Part shown: positions 26,076 through 34,134 of the stretch, piece by piece
Position numbering within the stretch: position 1 is the stretch's first letter
Layout: each line of letters opens with the position of its first letter
NCBI RefSeq assembly: GCF_003096035.1
Contig: NZ_CP029186.1
Span: 2,431,001-2,495,000 of the forward strand
Direction: 5' to 3'
From: Flavobacterium album
Lineage (GTDB): Bacteria > Bacteroidota > Bacteroidia > Flavobacteriales > Flavobacteriaceae
DNA: 64,000 nucleotides
The notes under the pieces: model-generated
Database searches by the model: none
What the model was told of the DNA's origin: nothing
What the model saw: only the letters and a program-made list of their open reading frames with translations
Made by a program: the position numbers and the translations under genes

Positions 26076-26576
26076 ATGAAAACTGACCAAAAACAGCAGG
26101 CAACAAACATCTTAGGCCTACCGGTGAAGGAAACCGAACTTATTTCGGCAGAGCTAAACATACTTCTTTCCAACTTTCAGGTGTACTACCAAAACCTGCG
26201 CGGGATACATTGGAACATTCGCGGCAAGCGTTTTTTCGACCTGCATGTTAAGTTCGAAGAACTGTATAATGACGCGCAGCTGAAGATTGACATGATTGCA
26301 GAAAGGGTGCTCACTCTGGGCGGCAGGCCATTGCACACCTTTGAGGACTATATTAAAAACAACAGGCTGCAGGTGGGTAAAGATATCTCGAAAGATACCG
26401 AGGCTGTACATCTTATCATGACATCGATAGCCGACCTTCTTCAAATCGAAAGGGTGATCCTTGATGAAAGTGCTAAAATAAACGATGAGGGTACGAATTC
26501 CATGATGAGCGATTTTATAAAAGAGCAGGAAAAAACTATGTGGATGATGAAAGCCTGGAGCGAGGAGGAAATATAA
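26076..26576 (+). CDS. dps: Dps-family DNA-binding/ferritin-like protein
   Basis: A 166-residue Dps miniferritin. The ferroxidase-centre residues expected at the dimer interface are visible in LRGIHWNIRGKRFFDLHVKFEELYND (given in family order His ... Asp ... Glu, about residues 48-72). The remainder is a four-helix bundle (MIAERVLTLGGRPLHTFEDY). Dps dodecamers store iron using hydrogen peroxide and protect DNA. Divergent oxyR suggests peroxide induction. A TTG at 26002 and TAAATTTA at 26028 may be its promoter. Confidence 0.93.
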   Translation: MKTDQKQQATNILGLPVKETELISAELNILLSNFQVYYQNLRGIHWNIRGKRFFDLHVKFEELYNDAQLKIDMIAERVLTLGGRPLHTFEDYIKNNRLQVGKDISKDTEAVHLIMTSIADLLQIERVILDESAKINDEGTNSMMSDFIKEQEKTMWMMKAWSEEEI

Positions 26577-26622
26577 CAGCTGTTGAAATCCGGTATAAAA
26601 TAAATTCCCTATCTTCGCCGGG

Positions 26623-26907
26623 ATGAAAATTCTTGTAAACATAGTACTTTTCTTATTTATCTCATTCCTTGCAGCTCCCACCATCGTGAGCCTTATAGAA
26701 GATGAGGCAGATATGTCTGTGGTTTACAGCCTTACCGAAGAAGAAATCCAAAAGGAAATCAAGGAAGTGAAGGCGATCCCGTACATCGAATCCGGGATCA
26801 CCTTTTTTAAGGAAGCAAAAGTTACACAGCTCATAAGGTCGGCTAATCTTCAAAAGCACGATACTATTGCCGGTGAAATATGTTCGCCGCCGCCGGAACT
26901 TATATAA
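26623..26907 (+). CDS. Small exported or membrane protein, unknown
   Basis: A 94-residue protein with an N-terminal hydrophobic segment (about 1-25, KILVNIVLFLFISFLAAPTI). The remainder is a charged helix (SLTEEEIQKEIKEVKAIP) and a tail ending EICSPPPELI. I do not know a function. TATCTTCG at 26610-26617 could be a variant -7 box. It precedes the SulP transporter by 78 bp on the same strand. Confidence 0.65.
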   Translation: MKILVNIVLFLFISFLAAPTIVSLIEDEADMSVVYSLTEEEIQKEIKEVKAIPYIESGITFFKEAKVTQLIRSANLQKHDTIAGEICSPPPELI

Positions 26908-26985
26908 TACATTTTGCCCGAATGGGCGGCTATTCATGTACATGGGGTATCTGAAAGCATCAATCGTATTATATATTTTTTCGGT

Positions 26986-28602
26986 ATGACAAAAAAGACA
27001 AATCTTTTTGGCAGCCTCAGGGCCGACTTTCCATCGGGCCTTGTGGTTTTTTTAGTGGCTTTGCCACTGTGTTTGGGTATTGCCCTTGCTTCCGGCGCGC
27101 CGCCGCTATCGGGTATTATTGCAGGTGTTGTAGGCGGTATCGTTATAGGCCTCCTGAGCAAATCGCACATCAGTGTTTCCGGTCCGGCAGCCGGGCTTAT
27201 TGCTATAGTGCTGAGTGCTGTAGCGGCACTTGGCTCATTTGAAGCTTTCCTGCTTGCCGTTTTCCTGGCAGGTGTTTTCCAGGTAATCCTTGGCTTTATA
27301 AGGGCTGGCAGCATTTCTAATTATTTTCCCTCAAATGTTATCGAGGGTATGCTTGCCGGTATTGGGATAATCATCATTATCAACCAACTGGAGCACGCCG
27401 TAGGCTATGATAAAGGCGAAGAAGGCGACGAATCGCTTTTCAGGCTCGATGGCGGCAACCCATTTTCAGACATTCCGGATATCATCGGGCGCTTTGAAGG
27501 AGGCGCTGTTATCATTGCGCTTATTTCAATAGCTATCCTTATCTCGTGGGATAAGATACCGGCTTTAAAGAAACTGAAATTGCTTCCGGGCGCATTGGTA
27601 GCAGTAATCGCGGGCATAGTTGCCAATCAGTTGTTTATTGCTACAGGCAGCCATCTGGCGCTTGGGCCAACGCACCTTGTAACCCTTCCTGTACCACAGT
27701 CGTTTGAAGATATAAAAGGCTTTATAATACTGCCCGACTTTTCGGCAATAACCAACACCCAGGTATGGATAACTGCGGCCACCATAACTATAGTAGCCTC
27801 TATCGAAACGCTGCTGTGTATTGAAGCTTCCGACAGGATGGATGTACAACGCCGCTATACCGACACCAATAACGAGCTGAAGGCACAGGGTATAGGTAAT
27901 ATGCTCAGCAGCCTTATCGGCGGGCTTCCTGTTACCTCTGTAGTAGTGCGCTCTTCGGCAAATGCCAATGCAGGCGCAAGGACAAAAATGTCTACCGTCA
28001 TCCATGGCGTATTACTGTTGATATGCGTTCTTGCCATACCGTCAATCCTTAATAAGATTCCACTGGCAACGCTTGCTTCTGTCCTCATACTCATAGGCTA
28101 CAGGCTTGCAAAACCCGCCACGGTAAAGCATTTTTGGGAAAAGGGCAAATACCAGTTCGTGCCCTTCATAGCTACGTTGATTGCGGTTGTATTTACAGAC
28201 TTGCTGAAAGGTGTAGCGCTTGGTATGATTATTAGCATTATCTTCGTGCTCAGGGGGAACCTTAAAAGAGCGTACAATTTCAGGAAGGAAGAATATGCCG
28301 ATGGCGATGTGATTCATATCGACCTTGCGCAGGAGGTATCGTTCCTGAACAAAGCGGCCATCAAGAATACGCTCAATGACATACCGGAGAACTCCAGTGT
28401 TGTTATTGATGCATCGGATACCGTATATATTGCACATGATGTTTTAGACCTGATACAGGAATTCAGGGATATAAAGGCGAAAGAGATCAATGTGGATGTC
28501 AGGCTGGTAGGCTTCAAAGAAGCGTATGAGCTGGCTAATACCGGTCACGGCACGCAAAATGTGTTTGTTGAACATAAGGAAAAGAAGGAAAAGAAAAATT
28601 AA
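26986..28602 (+). CDS. SulP-family anion transporter
   Basis: A 538-residue membrane protein of the SulP/SLC26 family. About 10-12 transmembrane helices occupy residues 10-410; family signatures are GLVVFLVALPLCLGIALASG, a first-helix motif, and HISVSGPAAGLIAIV. The cytoplasmic STAS domain follows (about 430-530, EVSFLNKAAIKNTLNDIPENSSVVID in part). The frame is open 24 codons further upstream, but MTKKTNLFGSL at 26986 fits homologues. A beta-carbonic anhydrase gene follows 44 bp later, so bicarbonate is a likely substrate, as with BicA; sulfate cannot be excluded. Confidence 0.9.
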   Translation: MTKKTNLFGSLRADFPSGLVVFLVALPLCLGIALASGAPPLSGIIAGVVGGIVIGLLSKSHISVSGPAAGLIAIVLSAVAALGSFEAFLLAVFLAGVFQVILGFIRAGSISNYFPSNVIEGMLAGIGIIIIINQLEHAVGYDKGEEGDESLFRLDGGNPFSDIPDIIGRFEGGAVIIALISIAILISWDKIPALKKLKLLPGALVAVIAGIVANQLFIATGSHLALGPTHLVTLPVPQSFEDIKGFIILPDFSAITNTQVWITAATITIVASIETLLCIEASDRMDVQRRYTDTNNELKAQGIGNMLSSLIGGLPVTSVVVRSSANANAGARTKMSTVIHGVLLLICVLAIPSILNKIPLATLASVLILIGYRLAKPATVKHFWEKGKYQFVPFIATLIAVVFTDLLKGVALGMIISIIFVLRGNLKRAYNFRKEEYADGDVIHIDLAQEVSFLNKAAIKNTLNDIPENSSVVIDASDTVYIAHDVLDLIQEFRDIKAKEINVDVRLVGFKEAYELANTGHGTQNVFVEHKEKKEKKN

Positions 28603-28646
28603 ATTAGAAAAATAATTCCCGGGAAGGGTCGATATAAATAGAAGCA

Positions 28647-29291
28647 ATGAAAATGAATGACGATTTTTATAAAAAGATATTAGATAACAACAAAATCTGG
28701 TCTGAAACCAAGCTGGCTGACGATCCGGAATATTTCCAGAAACTATCTAAAGGCCAGTCGCCGCCTTTGTTGTGGATAGGCTGTTCCGACAGCCGTGTGC
28801 CTGCCAATGAAGTGATAGGCGCGCAGCCGGGCGAAGTATTCGTACACAGAAATATTGCCAACATGGTAATCCATAGCGATATGAACATGCTTAGCGTGCT
28901 CGATTATGCGGTAAACGTATTAAAGGTAAAGCATGTTATCGTATGCGGCCATTATGGCTGCGGCGGCGTGAAGGCAGCAATGGGCAACGACTCCATTGGG
29001 CTTATCGATAACTGGATAAGGCATATAAAGGATGTATACAGGCATAACAAGCAATATCTCGATTCGATTATAAACGAGAACGACAGGTTCAACGCTTTTG
29101 TAGAATTGAATGTAAAAGAGCAGGTGACGGATCTCGCCAAGACATCGATCGTGCAGAATGCCTGGAGGAACGGGCAGGAGCTTTGCCTTCATGGCTGGGT
29201 GTACGGGCTTGATACCGGCATCGTAAAAGACCTTGAGGTGAATTACTGCGACAATGAAGAGCTTGCAAAAGTAGATCGCTTAAAATTTTAG
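28647..29291 (+). CDS. Beta-class carbonic anhydrase
   Basis: A 214-residue enzyme that interconverts CO2 and bicarbonate. Zinc ligands and the activating Asp-Arg dyad are clear: WIGCSDSRVPANE (about 41-53) and VCGHYGCGGVKAAM (about 97-110). The second ATG (28653) is an equally possible start. It lies directly downstream of the SulP transporter and ends at a strong terminator, which suggests a bicarbonate uptake and conversion unit. Confidence 0.95.
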   Translation: MKMNDDFYKKILDNNKIWSETKLADDPEYFQKLSKGQSPPLLWIGCSDSRVPANEVIGAQPGEVFVHRNIANMVIHSDMNMLSVLDYAVNVLKVKHVIVCGHYGCGGVKAAMGNDSIGLIDNWIRHIKDVYRHNKQYLDSIINENDRFNAFVELNVKEQVTDLAKTSIVQNAWRNGQELCLHGWVYGLDTGIVKDLEVNYCDNEELAKVDRLKF

Positions 29292-29304
29292 TTGTATATA
29301 GTAG

Positions 29305-29325
29305 CCGCCTTCGGGCGGTTTTTTT
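29305..29325 (+). terminator. Terminator after the carbonic anhydrase gene
   Basis: CCGCC-TTCG-GGCGG followed by TTTTTTT; a textbook tetraloop hairpin. Confidence 0.9.
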
Positions 29326-29428
29326 ATTCCGTCAAGGCATCAAGAAATAGTAATAGGGCTTCAAAAAAGCCGGTTTCTTTCCCTTCTTCGTATTCTTTAT
29401 TCTTTTTTTCTTCGTTCTCTTTACTCAT
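29324..29428 (-). CDS. Possible 34-residue protein overlapping the LETM1-related gene
   Basis: On the minus strand an ATG at 29428 opens within the last 8 bp of the LETM1-related gene (ATGAGTAA overlap). The 34-codon frame has a charged N-terminal half (MSKENEEKKNKEYEEGKE) and a hydrophobic C-terminal half (FFEALLLFLDALTE). The stop overlaps the terminator of the gene on the other strand by a few bases. Overlap with the upstream stop and the two-part composition favour a real coupled small gene, but it is too short to be certain. Confidence 0.45.
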   Translation of the reverse strand: MSKENEEKKNKEYEEGKETGFFEALLLFLDALTE

Positions 29429-30620
29429 TATCTTCGAGGTTTTCATTAAAAACAGAAGGCAGCAATTGCGGTATGAATTTAATGAGCAACGGTAGCAGGA
29501 GGCTTCCGCCGGGTAGGAGGAATATGGTTAGCGAAGGCACGGTTTTACATATCTCCAGCAATTGCTTCTTCACTTTTTTCTTTTCCTTTTCGTCAAGGTT
29601 GCGATGGGTAGAGTGGGTAATAAGGAGCACAAGCTCGCCGTTATTCGATAGCTCTTTAATAAGGCGGTTCTTGTTCCGATTGATGAGCAGCTTTACGCTC
29701 TGTGCCGCATGGTCGTAAAAGTGCTTTACCGGGTTGGAATAATTGAAATACGGTATGTTCTTTTTGTTCCTGCGGATAAATACATCAAAGGAGGCAATGC
29801 TTTCGGCGGCGATCTCATCATCAATACCCAGCTGTCCGGCAAGGCGGTACAGGAAGTCGATCTCGCTTTTTTCGGCATTGCCATCGGTCCATATTGCCAT
29901 TCCGGCCATATCCAGCAGGTAATTCTTTTCGGACTTCGACTGGAAATAATCCAGCTCCAGCTTACTGAAATCATCAGCCTTTATTTTAGAGAATTTCGTG
30001 TAGCGCACAGAAGATTCGAAAAGCTTCATCAGCAAGTCATCATACTCTGTTGTTTTGCTTTTGCTTTTCAGCGCAAGCGAAACGATGTTTAGTACCGTTT
30101 CTTCCAGCTTCTTAAGGTAATCTTTAGGTATCTCGCTATTTAGCAGGTATTGGCGGAAAGCCAGCACGTCCATTACGATAAGCGCATTGGTGAGTATGTG
30201 CGAAAAGCTACGGCTGAAAAGGTTATCATTGGTTTTGATGCGCTCCTCCAGTATTTCTTCAAGCTGGTGGCTCCTGGGCGATGCAGGCAGCACTTTTTTA
30301 AGCAGGCTTGAGCCTTCAGGCGTCATTTGTTTATAAAAGGCTACAGCCCTGCTGATAAATGCTTTCGTGTCCTGCTCATTGGTTACCAGCGTATGCACAT
30401 CATAGAGTGTGTTGAGCAGCGCTGCCTTGGTAGTTTCCTCGATAGTCCAGCCCTTTGTCTCTTTTTCATCCAGGTTGTTGAACGAAACCACGTGCCCGTA
30501 AATGAAACCCGTATCCCGCACAGCCCTGTAAAATTCATGTGAATTTTGGGCTGCGGGCCGCTTGTTCTTTAGCTGTGCCAAAAACTTATCGATCCAGCCG
30601 CTGGCAGAAGGGTTTATCAT
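29421..30620 (-). CDS. LETM1-related biofilm-associated protein
   Basis: A 399-residue protein matching what is annotated in Flavobacteriaceae as LETM1-related biofilm-associated protein. It is soluble and mainly helical in residues 1-340 and includes a TerB-like helical segment (MAGMAIWTDGNAEKSEIDFLYRLAGQLGI). The C-terminal part (about 345-390) carries the LETM1-like LLEICKTVPSLTIFLLPGG, a hydrophobic hairpin that may insert in a membrane. Mitochondrial LETM1 affects cation balance; the bacterial role is not established. Confidence 0.8.
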   Translation of the reverse strand: MINPSASGWIDKFLAQLKNKRPAAQNSHEFYRAVRDTGFIYGHVVSFNNLDEKETKGWTIEETTKAALLNTLYDVHTLVTNEQDTKAFISRAVAFYKQMTPEGSSLLKKVLPASPRSHQLEEILEERIKTNDNLFSRSFSHILTNALIVMDVLAFRQYLLNSEIPKDYLKKLEETVLNIVSLALKSKSKTTEYDDLLMKLFESSVRYTKFSKIKADDFSKLELDYFQSKSEKNYLLDMAGMAIWTDGNAEKSEIDFLYRLAGQLGIDDEIAAESIASFDVFIRRNKKNIPYFNYSNPVKHFYDHAAQSVKLLINRNKNRLIKELSNNGELVLLITHSTHRNLDEKEKKKVKKQLLEICKTVPSLTIFLLPGGSLLLPLLIKFIPQLLPSVFNENLEDNE

Positions 30621-30638
30621 CCTTGGTTAATTGTCACG

Positions 30639-30670
30639 CAAATCTATGCAATTTTTTGGGTATTGAACAA
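30639..30670 (-). promoter_or_regulatory. Promoter of the LETM1-related gene
   Basis: On the minus strand TTG (30670-30668), 21-bp spacer, TAGATTTG (30646-30639), 19 bp before the ATG at 30620. Confidence 0.55.
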
Positions 30671-30726
30671 CAGTTAAATAATTCATATAATTAAATAATG
30701 GTAAAATCATGGGTATCTAAAAAGAA

Positions 30727-30734
30727 TAAATTTG
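30727..30734 (+). promoter_or_regulatory. Candidate -7 box of the FAD oxidoreductase gene
   Basis: TAAATTTG, 19 bp before the ATG at 30754; no clear -33 element. Confidence 0.4.
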
Positions 30735-30753
30735 TAAGAGAAGAACTAAATTT

Positions 30754-31959
30754 ATGACACTAAAAGCAGGCTATCCTTTCTGGCTAATTAAAGACGGGCT
30801 TCCGTTCACATTCCCAAAATTAGACCATGATGCAGAAACTGAAGTCGCCATTATCGGGGCGGGTATATCGGGTGCGCTGGTGCGTTACCACCTTATCAAT
30901 GCCGGTATAAACTGCATAACCATTGATGCGCGCACCATTGGGCTGGGGAGCACCAGCGCGAGTACCTCTTTGCTCCAATACGAAATCGATGTGCCGCTGT
31001 ATAAATTAAGCGAAATGATCGGCAGGGAAAAAGCCGAAAGGGCATACAGGCTTTGCAGCGATGCGATAGACAAAATCGGGGCGATAGCCCAAAAGCGCGG
31101 TGTCGATTATTTCGAACCGAAGAAAAGCCTGTATTATGCCGCTTATAAGAAAGATGTAGCATGGCTGAAAAAAGAATATGATGCAAGGAAACAGGCGGGC
31201 TTTAAAGTACGTTACCTGGAAGCCGACGAACTGGAAGCGGAATATGGCTTTAAGGGTTTTGGTGCTATCCTTTCGGAGCAGGGCGCGCAAACCAACGCCT
31301 ATATGCTGGCGCATTGCCTTTTGCAGCATAAGCATAAAAAAGGTAAAGCCAATGATATTTTCGACCGCACGACGGTAACAGATATTAAGCATAGTAAGAA
31401 CGGCGTCGTATTAAAGACAGAAGGAGGCAATACGATAAAAGCTAAAAAGCTTGTGTATGCTACGGGGTACGAAGTTGTGAATTTTATCGATAAGAAGGTC
31501 GTCAACCTGCTGTCCACCTACGCGGTAGTAAGCGAGCAATATAACGAAAGGCAGTTCTGGAAAGATGAGGTGCTGATATGGAATACCGCTGACCCGTACC
31601 TCTACATGCGCACAACATCCGACAACAGGGTGCTGATAGGCGGTAGGGACGAGGATTTCCACGACCCGGCTCTGCGGGATAAGCTTATCAAAAAAAAGAC
31701 AAAGCAATTGACGAACGATATTAATAAGATGTTCCCAGAACTTAAATTCAAGCCGGAGTTCAGCTGGACGGGTACCTTTGGGTCGACCAAGGACGGGCTG
31801 CCGTATATCGGTCCATACGATAAACTGCCCAACAGCTACTTTGCACTTGGATTTGGAGGTAACGGTATCACCTTCAGCCTTATTGCTGCCGAAATAATTA
31901 CAGACATGATCCTGGGGAAAGAAAATAAGGATGTGGAACTGTTTTCTTTTGACAGATAA
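30754..31959 (+). CDS. FAD-dependent oxidoreductase (DAO family)
   Basis: A 401-residue flavoprotein of the D-amino-acid oxidase/glycine oxidase fold. The dinucleotide-binding motif VAIIGAGISGALVRYHL lies at about residues 31-47, with the acidic end of strand 2 in CITIDARTIGLGSTSAS. The C-terminal FAD contact is TFGSTKDGLPYIG and FALGFGGNGITFSLIAAE (about 345-385). It lacks a signal peptide. Related proteins oxidise amines or amino acids; the substrate is unknown, and no partner gene is adjacent. Confidence 0.85.
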   Translation: MTLKAGYPFWLIKDGLPFTFPKLDHDAETEVAIIGAGISGALVRYHLINAGINCITIDARTIGLGSTSASTSLLQYEIDVPLYKLSEMIGREKAERAYRLCSDAIDKIGAIAQKRGVDYFEPKKSLYYAAYKKDVAWLKKEYDARKQAGFKVRYLEADELEAEYGFKGFGAILSEQGAQTNAYMLAHCLLQHKHKKGKANDIFDRTTVTDIKHSKNGVVLKTEGGNTIKAKKLVYATGYEVVNFIDKKVVNLLSTYAVVSEQYNERQFWKDEVLIWNTADPYLYMRTTSDNRVLIGGRDEDFHDPALRDKLIKKKTKQLTNDINKMFPELKFKPEFSWTGTFGSTKDGLPYIGPYDKLPNSYFALGFGGNGITFSLIAAEIITDMILGKENKDVELFSFDR

Positions 31960-32066
31960 CATTTACTTTAGTATTTTCCTAACACTTATTGTGATAACCC
32001 TAACAGCTGCCGAGGTTATTATGTTTTAATTTAGCTGAATAGCAATAATTTAAAACTAAACCTATC

Positions 32067-32666
32067 ATGAAAAAAACTTCATTTTTTAGTAAAGCACTCT
32101 TAGCTGCGGCTGTTGTAACTATGTCATTGGGAACAACGTCATGCAAAAAAGACGAAAAACAGGAAGACCCTAAAGAAGTGGCTGAAGATGCCAACGAAGC
32201 TAAATTTGACGATGTGAATGATAATAAGGAAGATGATTCCGAATATCTTGTTGCCGCTGCCGAAGTGGATATGAAAGAGATCGAGCTCGGCAAGCTGGCG
32301 CAGCAGAAAAGCACTAATGCCGATGTACAGGCACTCGGGAAAATGATGGTAGAGCAGCATGAAAAAGCATCTGCTGAAACCAAAGCCCTTGCCGCAAAGA
32401 AAAACATTACGCTTCCTGCAGCCCTTACAGACAAAGGACAGGATGCTTATAAAGACCTGAATGATAAAACCGGGCATGATTTTGATAAGGCGTATGCTGA
32501 CATGATGGTAGACGGACACGAAAAAACCATAGAAAAAATGGAAAAAGCATCAGAAAAAGCAACCGATGCCGATATCAGGATGTGGGCTGCTAAAATGCTC
32601 CCTACATTAAGGACACACCTGGAACATGCTAAAATGACTAAAGAAAAAGTAGACGCTGTTAAATAG
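32067..32666 (+). CDS. DUF4142 lipoprotein
   Basis: A 199-residue protein with lipoprotein signal (LGTTSC, Cys about 27) and a charged linker. DUF4142, a ferritin-like helical bundle, occupies about 55-195: YLVAAAEVDMKEIELGKLAQQ, GKMMVEQHEKASAETKALA, FDKAYADMMVDGHEKTIEKM. The paired helices with E/H-x-x-x-H patterns are typical. Location is periplasmic, role unknown, sometimes linked to stress. Confidence 0.88.
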   Translation: MKKTSFFSKALLAAAVVTMSLGTTSCKKDEKQEDPKEVAEDANEAKFDDVNDNKEDDSEYLVAAAEVDMKEIELGKLAQQKSTNADVQALGKMMVEQHEKASAETKALAAKKNITLPAALTDKGQDAYKDLNDKTGHDFDKAYADMMVDGHEKTIEKMEKASEKATDADIRMWAAKMLPTLRTHLEHAKMTKEKVDAVK

Positions 32667-32683
32667 TAGTTTATACAAATGAA

Positions 32684-32719
32684 AACTCCGGAGCCGCCTA
32701 AGCAGTTCCGGAGTTTTTT
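32684..32719 (+). terminator. Terminator after the DUF4142 gene
   Basis: AACTCCGGA and TCCGGAGTT form a 9-bp stem with a 14-base loop and T-run. Confidence 0.85.
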
Positions 32720-32735
32720 ATTTTATAGGATAACC

Positions 32736-32897
32736 TTATTTGTCCGAAGGTTTTTTCTTGATGAGTGAGATCAATGCAAACACTAATGCCGCTACCAGGA
32801 GAAGGTTTATAAGTGCATTGGTAATAAACCATACGAATTTGCCCAGCACCCAGAAGATAAGGAATAGCAGCGCGACAATGTACAGTAATTTTTTCAT
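32736..32897 (-). CDS. 53-residue membrane protein (lmo0937-like)
   Basis: A frame of 53 codons from ATG 32897 to TAA at 32736: MKKLLYIVALLFLIFWVLG, then FVWFITNALINLLLVAALVF and a Lys-rich end KKKPSDK. Two hydrophobic segments with a short turn match the small lmo0937-type membrane proteins common in Bacteroidota. It starts 2 bp after the response regulator stops, so it is probably the last gene of that minus-strand unit. Function unknown. Confidence 0.75.
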   Translation of the reverse strand: MKKLLYIVALLFLIFWVLGKFVWFITNALINLLLVAALVFALISLIKKKPSDK

Positions 32898-32899
32898 GG

Positions 32900-33346
32900 C
32901 TACAGGCTCAGGATAAAACTGTCTTTGTTCAGTCCGTCGGTAATATATTGCCAGTTGATATGTACAACATCGCTCAGTATCTTTTTAAGCATGTTGAAGT
33001 CATTAGGCTTTTTAATGTATACATTGGCACCGGATACAAATGTATCTTCAATGTCCTGTTCTGAAGAGGAAGTGGAATAGATAGCTACTGATATTTTTTT
33101 TAGCCTCTCATCGCTGCGTATTTCCCGGAGACATTCAAGCCCCGATTTGCGTGGCATGTTAAGGTCAAGGAAAATGATATCCGGCAGTTGGTTTTCCGGC
33201 TCATAGAGGTGATCCATCAGTTGCTCACCGTCGTTAAACGTTGAGAACTCGTAATTTATTTTGACTTCTTCAAAAGCTTCCCTGAAAAATAATCGATCAT
33301 CTTCATCGTCATCAGCAAGCATTATGTATAGGGATGTTGGCCGCAT
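32900..33346 (-). CDS. Single-domain response regulator
   Basis: A 148-residue receiver domain without an output domain (Rcp1/CheY-like). The acidic pocket is ADDDEDD (about 11-17), the phosphorylated Asp is in DIIFLDLNMPRKSG (about residue 62), and the Thr/Ser and Lys positions are in YSTSSSEQD and VYIKKPND. Such regulators usually relay from phytochrome or hybrid kinases; no kinase is adjacent. An AraC-type gene lies 18 bp upstream on the same strand. Confidence 0.92.
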   Translation of the reverse strand: MRPTSLYIMLADDDEDDRLFFREAFEEVKINYEFSTFNDGEQLMDHLYEPENQLPDIIFLDLNMPRKSGLECLREIRSDERLKKISVAIYSTSSSEQDIEDTFVSGANVYIKKPNDFNMLKKILSDVVHINWQYITDGLNKDSFILSL

Positions 33347-33364
33347 TATGATTTTTTCCTTCTT

Positions 33365-33922
33365 CTAAATTGATTCAGCGTAACGTTTTTGTCTCATTAT
33401 TTTTTGAAACGCGGTGGGGGTAACCCCGGTAATATTTTTGAACTGTTGCGATAGATAGGCCACGCTACTGTAATTCATCATGAAAGATATCTCGGTAAGG
33501 GATAAATTTTCAGTCAGCAGCAATTGCTTCACGCGCTCAATCTTGTGCAAAATAATGAAATTTTCTATTGAAATGAAAGTAACTTCCGAAAATACTTGCG
33601 ATAATGTCCTGTAGCTTTCGCCAAGCTTTTCCGCAAGGTAGGACGATATCTTCATCGATTGCATGCCCTTATCTGCATAAAGCATCTCGATGATGGCATT
33701 TTTGATCTTTTGGACCAGGATGCTTTTCTGGTTATCTACGATCTCAATACCGAAGGTTTTTAGCGATTCGATAAAGCTGTCATAGGTTTCCATAGCGATA
33801 TTTTCCTTAAACTTAACATAGCCGGGCTCTGTTACCCTGCAGTTTATATTAAATTTATCAAGCTGTTGCTGCAGGAGCACTTTACACATCTTGTCAATGT
33901 TATATTTTATGTAAAGCTCCAT
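33365..33922 (-). CDS. AraC-type transcriptional regulator
   Basis: A 185-residue protein whose C-terminal half (about 85-182) is an AraC helix-turn-helix pair (ISSYLAEKLGESYRTLSQVF, then LSLTEISFMMNYSSVAYLSQ with the QFKNITGVTPTAFQ signature). The N-terminal half (about 1-80) is not a cupin and resembles the small alpha/beta sensor found in flavobacterial homologues (MCKVLLQQQLDKFNINC). It precedes the single-domain response regulator; a shared circuit is plausible. Confidence 0.85.
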   Translation of the reverse strand: MELYIKYNIDKMCKVLLQQQLDKFNINCRVTEPGYVKFKENIAMETYDSFIESLKTFGIEIVDNQKSILVQKIKNAIIEMLYADKGMQSMKISSYLAEKLGESYRTLSQVFSEVTFISIENFIILHKIERVKQLLLTENLSLTEISFMMNYSSVAYLSQQFKNITGVTPTAFQKIMRQKRYAESI

Positions 33923-34134
33923 TGTTGATCTTTTATATTCACTTAGTAAAAATAAAAAAATATTTTTAACGTGTGTTGAAGCTCGCTAAAAATATGAAAT
34001 CGTAAGAAAAAATCGGGTTTGTAAGATAATACTTTAACAGGGTAGCCCCTGTTACGCCAGTTGAAAACATAAATATTCACTAATTCGCGTTCTCTTAACA
34101 TTTGATGCAATAATTTTATACTTATAATTACGCT

